This document shows, piece after piece, positions 61,863 through 64,000 of a DNA stretch of 64,000 bases. Each line of letters starts with the position of its first letter. Within the stretch, counting starts at the first letter, position 1. Origin of the DNA: Apis mellifera (taxonomy: Eukaryota > Arthropoda > Insecta > Hymenoptera > Apidae); contig NC_037653.1 in assembly GCF_003254395.2 (NCBI RefSeq), forward strand, positions 2,418,001 through 2,482,000, read 5' to 3'. The position numbers and the translations under genes are program-made. The notes below the pieces were generated by a model. That model did no database searches and was not told the origin of the DNA. It saw nothing but the letters and a program-made list of their open reading frames with translations.

Positions 61863-64000
61863 TTTTCATCAATGAATTTGAACAAAGAGGAATATGTTTT
61901 TAATATATTTCTATTATATCTAAATAAAAACAGGTTTGTATTAAAATAAATTATTTTTTATTATAATTCGTGTTTTAATACTTTTATTTTTGAAATATTA
62001 CTTTTCATTATATAATGGATTATTTTAATAAGATAATTTTAAATATTTACAACAAAATACAAAATATAATAAAGTATAACACATTTGATAATCACAAGAG
62101 AAAAATTATGAAAACATTAACAAAATGTTTAATATTACTGAAATAATATTCTAAAATAATCTTTGAAATTTTATCAAATTAAAAGAAATTTAAATACATC
62201 ATTAATCTGTATATATATAAATATGACAATAGTTATACAATAAAAGAACTTATTATTTTTAGATAAAAATTAAAAAGTTTTATTATTATTTCCTTCAAAT
62301 TTTTATAAAATGATTTCAATATTGATTAACTGATCAATCAAAAAATACTTTAAATAAATTTAAAAATTTATGCATCAAAATCCAGCGGAACCCTGATTAT
62401 TCAACTTGGTTGTCTTTGTTTAAAGATCATGACCGTTAAACCTACGAGACCTCTTCATCCGTTTTGTTTTAAAATATCATTTATATTGTTTCCAGAAATT
62501 ATGCATGTGATGTTGCACATGTGCATATATACTAAAAACATATTAATTACTTGTAAAATCTGTTTACCAATACTCTGTATATAATTCTTATAAATAAATA
62601 CTTGTAAACAAAAAAATTTATTACAATGGAAGATTAAGATAATAAAAGTCGTTAAAAGTTATTAATAGAAAAAAAGAATTTTATTCTTATCTTAATTATT
62701 TAAAAAAATTAATTTTTTATCATTAATTAAGAATCATTCAGTTTTAATGTATATTTTAATGGATACGTTATAAATTCATAAGATAAGTTATATATAAATG
62801 TTTATATAATTATGTATATAAATAGATGATTATCAATAATATTTATATAACACATACGTAATAGAATTATTCAACAATTTTTTTTATTCTTCCTTATATC
62901 AATTTTTCTAATATCTAATATTTTAAAAAGACCTTGGCAATATTTTAAATATAACAATTTAAATGTTAATCCATTTTAAATAAAGCTGATAAATAATGTA
63001 TTTTAATTGATTTTTATTTGGTTAATTAAAAGATTCATTATTTTAAAAAAATAATAAGTTAAATAATTACTCAATTTTTTTCTCTCTTCAAATTATTATT
63101 CAAAATAATTGAAATTTTAGTATTTCCAAGTATTTATGTAAGTAATTATAATAATTATATTTTTTACGTCACATATTATACATATATTTACAAATTATCA
63201 AATGATAATTTTGCATATGCATAATTACAAGTGTAATTATACATATAATATAATGCATTATATGCATTATATTAGTTGATAAATTATTGATCACATAAAA
63301 TTAACATTTGAACGGAATTTATAAAGTTACATACAGATAAGTAAATTTGAGTGAAAATTAATCTAATATACAATGTTATGTATATTAATATATTATTCAT
63401 GAAACAATTCCAGAAATCAAAACAATACAAAAGTGTTATATATGCAAATGTTAATAAAAAAATATTAATTGAGACTAAGCTATAAGTAATTTAAATGTAT
63501 ATCAGGTAAAGCGAGATGAAAAAACAATTTAACAGAGATAGAGATAAATGTATCTCATTTTATCCATGTCTCGTTTCATCTAACATTTAAATTATAATTT
63601 AAATGAAACACGTAGTGATTCTAAATTTTAAATAGATTATAATCATAAATTTTTTATAATCATTCGTTATATACAATATATATATATAATACAAATATAC
63701 ACAAAGTTTTATATTTGTTTCAAAAATTTATATCTTGTATAATATTTTATAATCAGCGATATAAATACATATATAATACATATAAGAAATTTTTTTATTA
63801 AAATATTGAAGCATTGACATTTAATTAATTTTATATTATATTATAAAATAAAGTAATAAAAAAATATTGACGTTTTAATATACCTTAGAGAAAATTAATA
63901 CATCAATGTATCAATTACATTTTTCAAACGAATTTTTACAATTATATCACAATACAAAATTTGTGAAAATTTGATGATAACTTTTTATTTTTCTTATTAT
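61863..64000. other. AT-rich 3' flank
   Basis: No gene was recognised. A slightly GC-richer patch lies at 62385-62480. Short palindromes such as those around 63220-63275 are expected in DNA this AT-rich. A palindromic-repeat copy lies at 63383-63610. Confidence 0.4.
63383..63610 (+). repeat. Dispersed palindromic repeat, copy D
   Basis: TTAATATATTATTCATGAAA, then CCAGAAATCAAAACAA (compare CCAGAAGTCAAAACAA in copy C). Arms around 63489-63519 and 63566-63598 share AATTTAAATG and the CGAGA.ATGAAA-type words. The hairpin GAGATA-AATG-TATCTC lies at 63541-63556. It resembles copy C in flanks and copy A in the central hairpin. Confidence 0.6.

Noticed and set aside
1..64000. CRISPR arrays, prophage, plasmid or bacterial operon features
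   Set aside because: None seen; the spliced genes and repeats are those of an animal nuclear genome.

Overview
The window looks like nuclear DNA of an insect, most likely a bee or a close hymenopteran relative. The reasons are: very AT-rich sequence mixed with CpG-rich islands, long poly(A)/poly(T) and (TA)n tracts, arrays built on the insect telomere-type word TTAGG, GT-AG introns from hundreds of bases to about 10 kb, and two genes whose proteins belong to conserved animal families. No bacterial, viral or plasmid feature was seen. The species is an inference; no sequence search could be run.

Layout. 1-2.1 kb is a satellite-like array with alternating orientation. 2.1-22.7 kb has no gene I can recognise. 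It holds CpG-rich unique sequence (2.3-7.3 kb), a degenerate TTAGG-type array with a fresh 215-bp duplication (7.3-8.2 kb), a speculative two-exon secreted peptide (9.29-9.61 kb), a hAT-like MITE (12.8-13.1 kb), a 1-kb terminal-inverted-repeat element (19.9-20.9 kb) and a smaller MITE (21.5-22.0 kb).

22.7-30.9 kb carries, on the minus strand, a six-exon gene for the caspase-activated DNase (DFF40/CAD, DFFB; Drep4-type in flies). All exon phases fit and give 420 residues: an N-terminal CIDE-N domain and a C-terminal nuclease whose catalytic histidines and aspartate can all be placed. Its first exon lies at the edge of a CpG-rich block (30.8-31.6 kb) that probably holds the promoter.

31.6-48.4 kb is AT-rich intergenic DNA with microsatellites, tandem duplications and a 1.67-kb element with GC-rich inverted ends (46.2-47.9 kb). 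At 48.45-49.01 kb a TATA box, an initiator-like TCAG and a clean splice donor suggest a promoter and 5' UTR exon. After an intron of about 10.5 kb this would join the plus-strand gene at 59.5-61.1 kb, a 276-residue very-long-chain fatty acid elongase (ELO/ELOVL family) with the HxxHH box. The rest, to 64 kb, is AT-rich 3' flank with one more copy of a dispersed palindromic repeat.

The two genes are unrelated in function (apoptotic DNA cleavage; fatty acid elongation in the ER) and are transcribed divergently from promoters about 17 kb apart. I found no clearly new multi-gene system. The observations most worth following are the higher-order satellite, the inverted-repeat elements without a transposase, the palindromic repeat family, the small secreted-peptide candidate, and the CAD protein that ends one residue after its last catalytic histidine.
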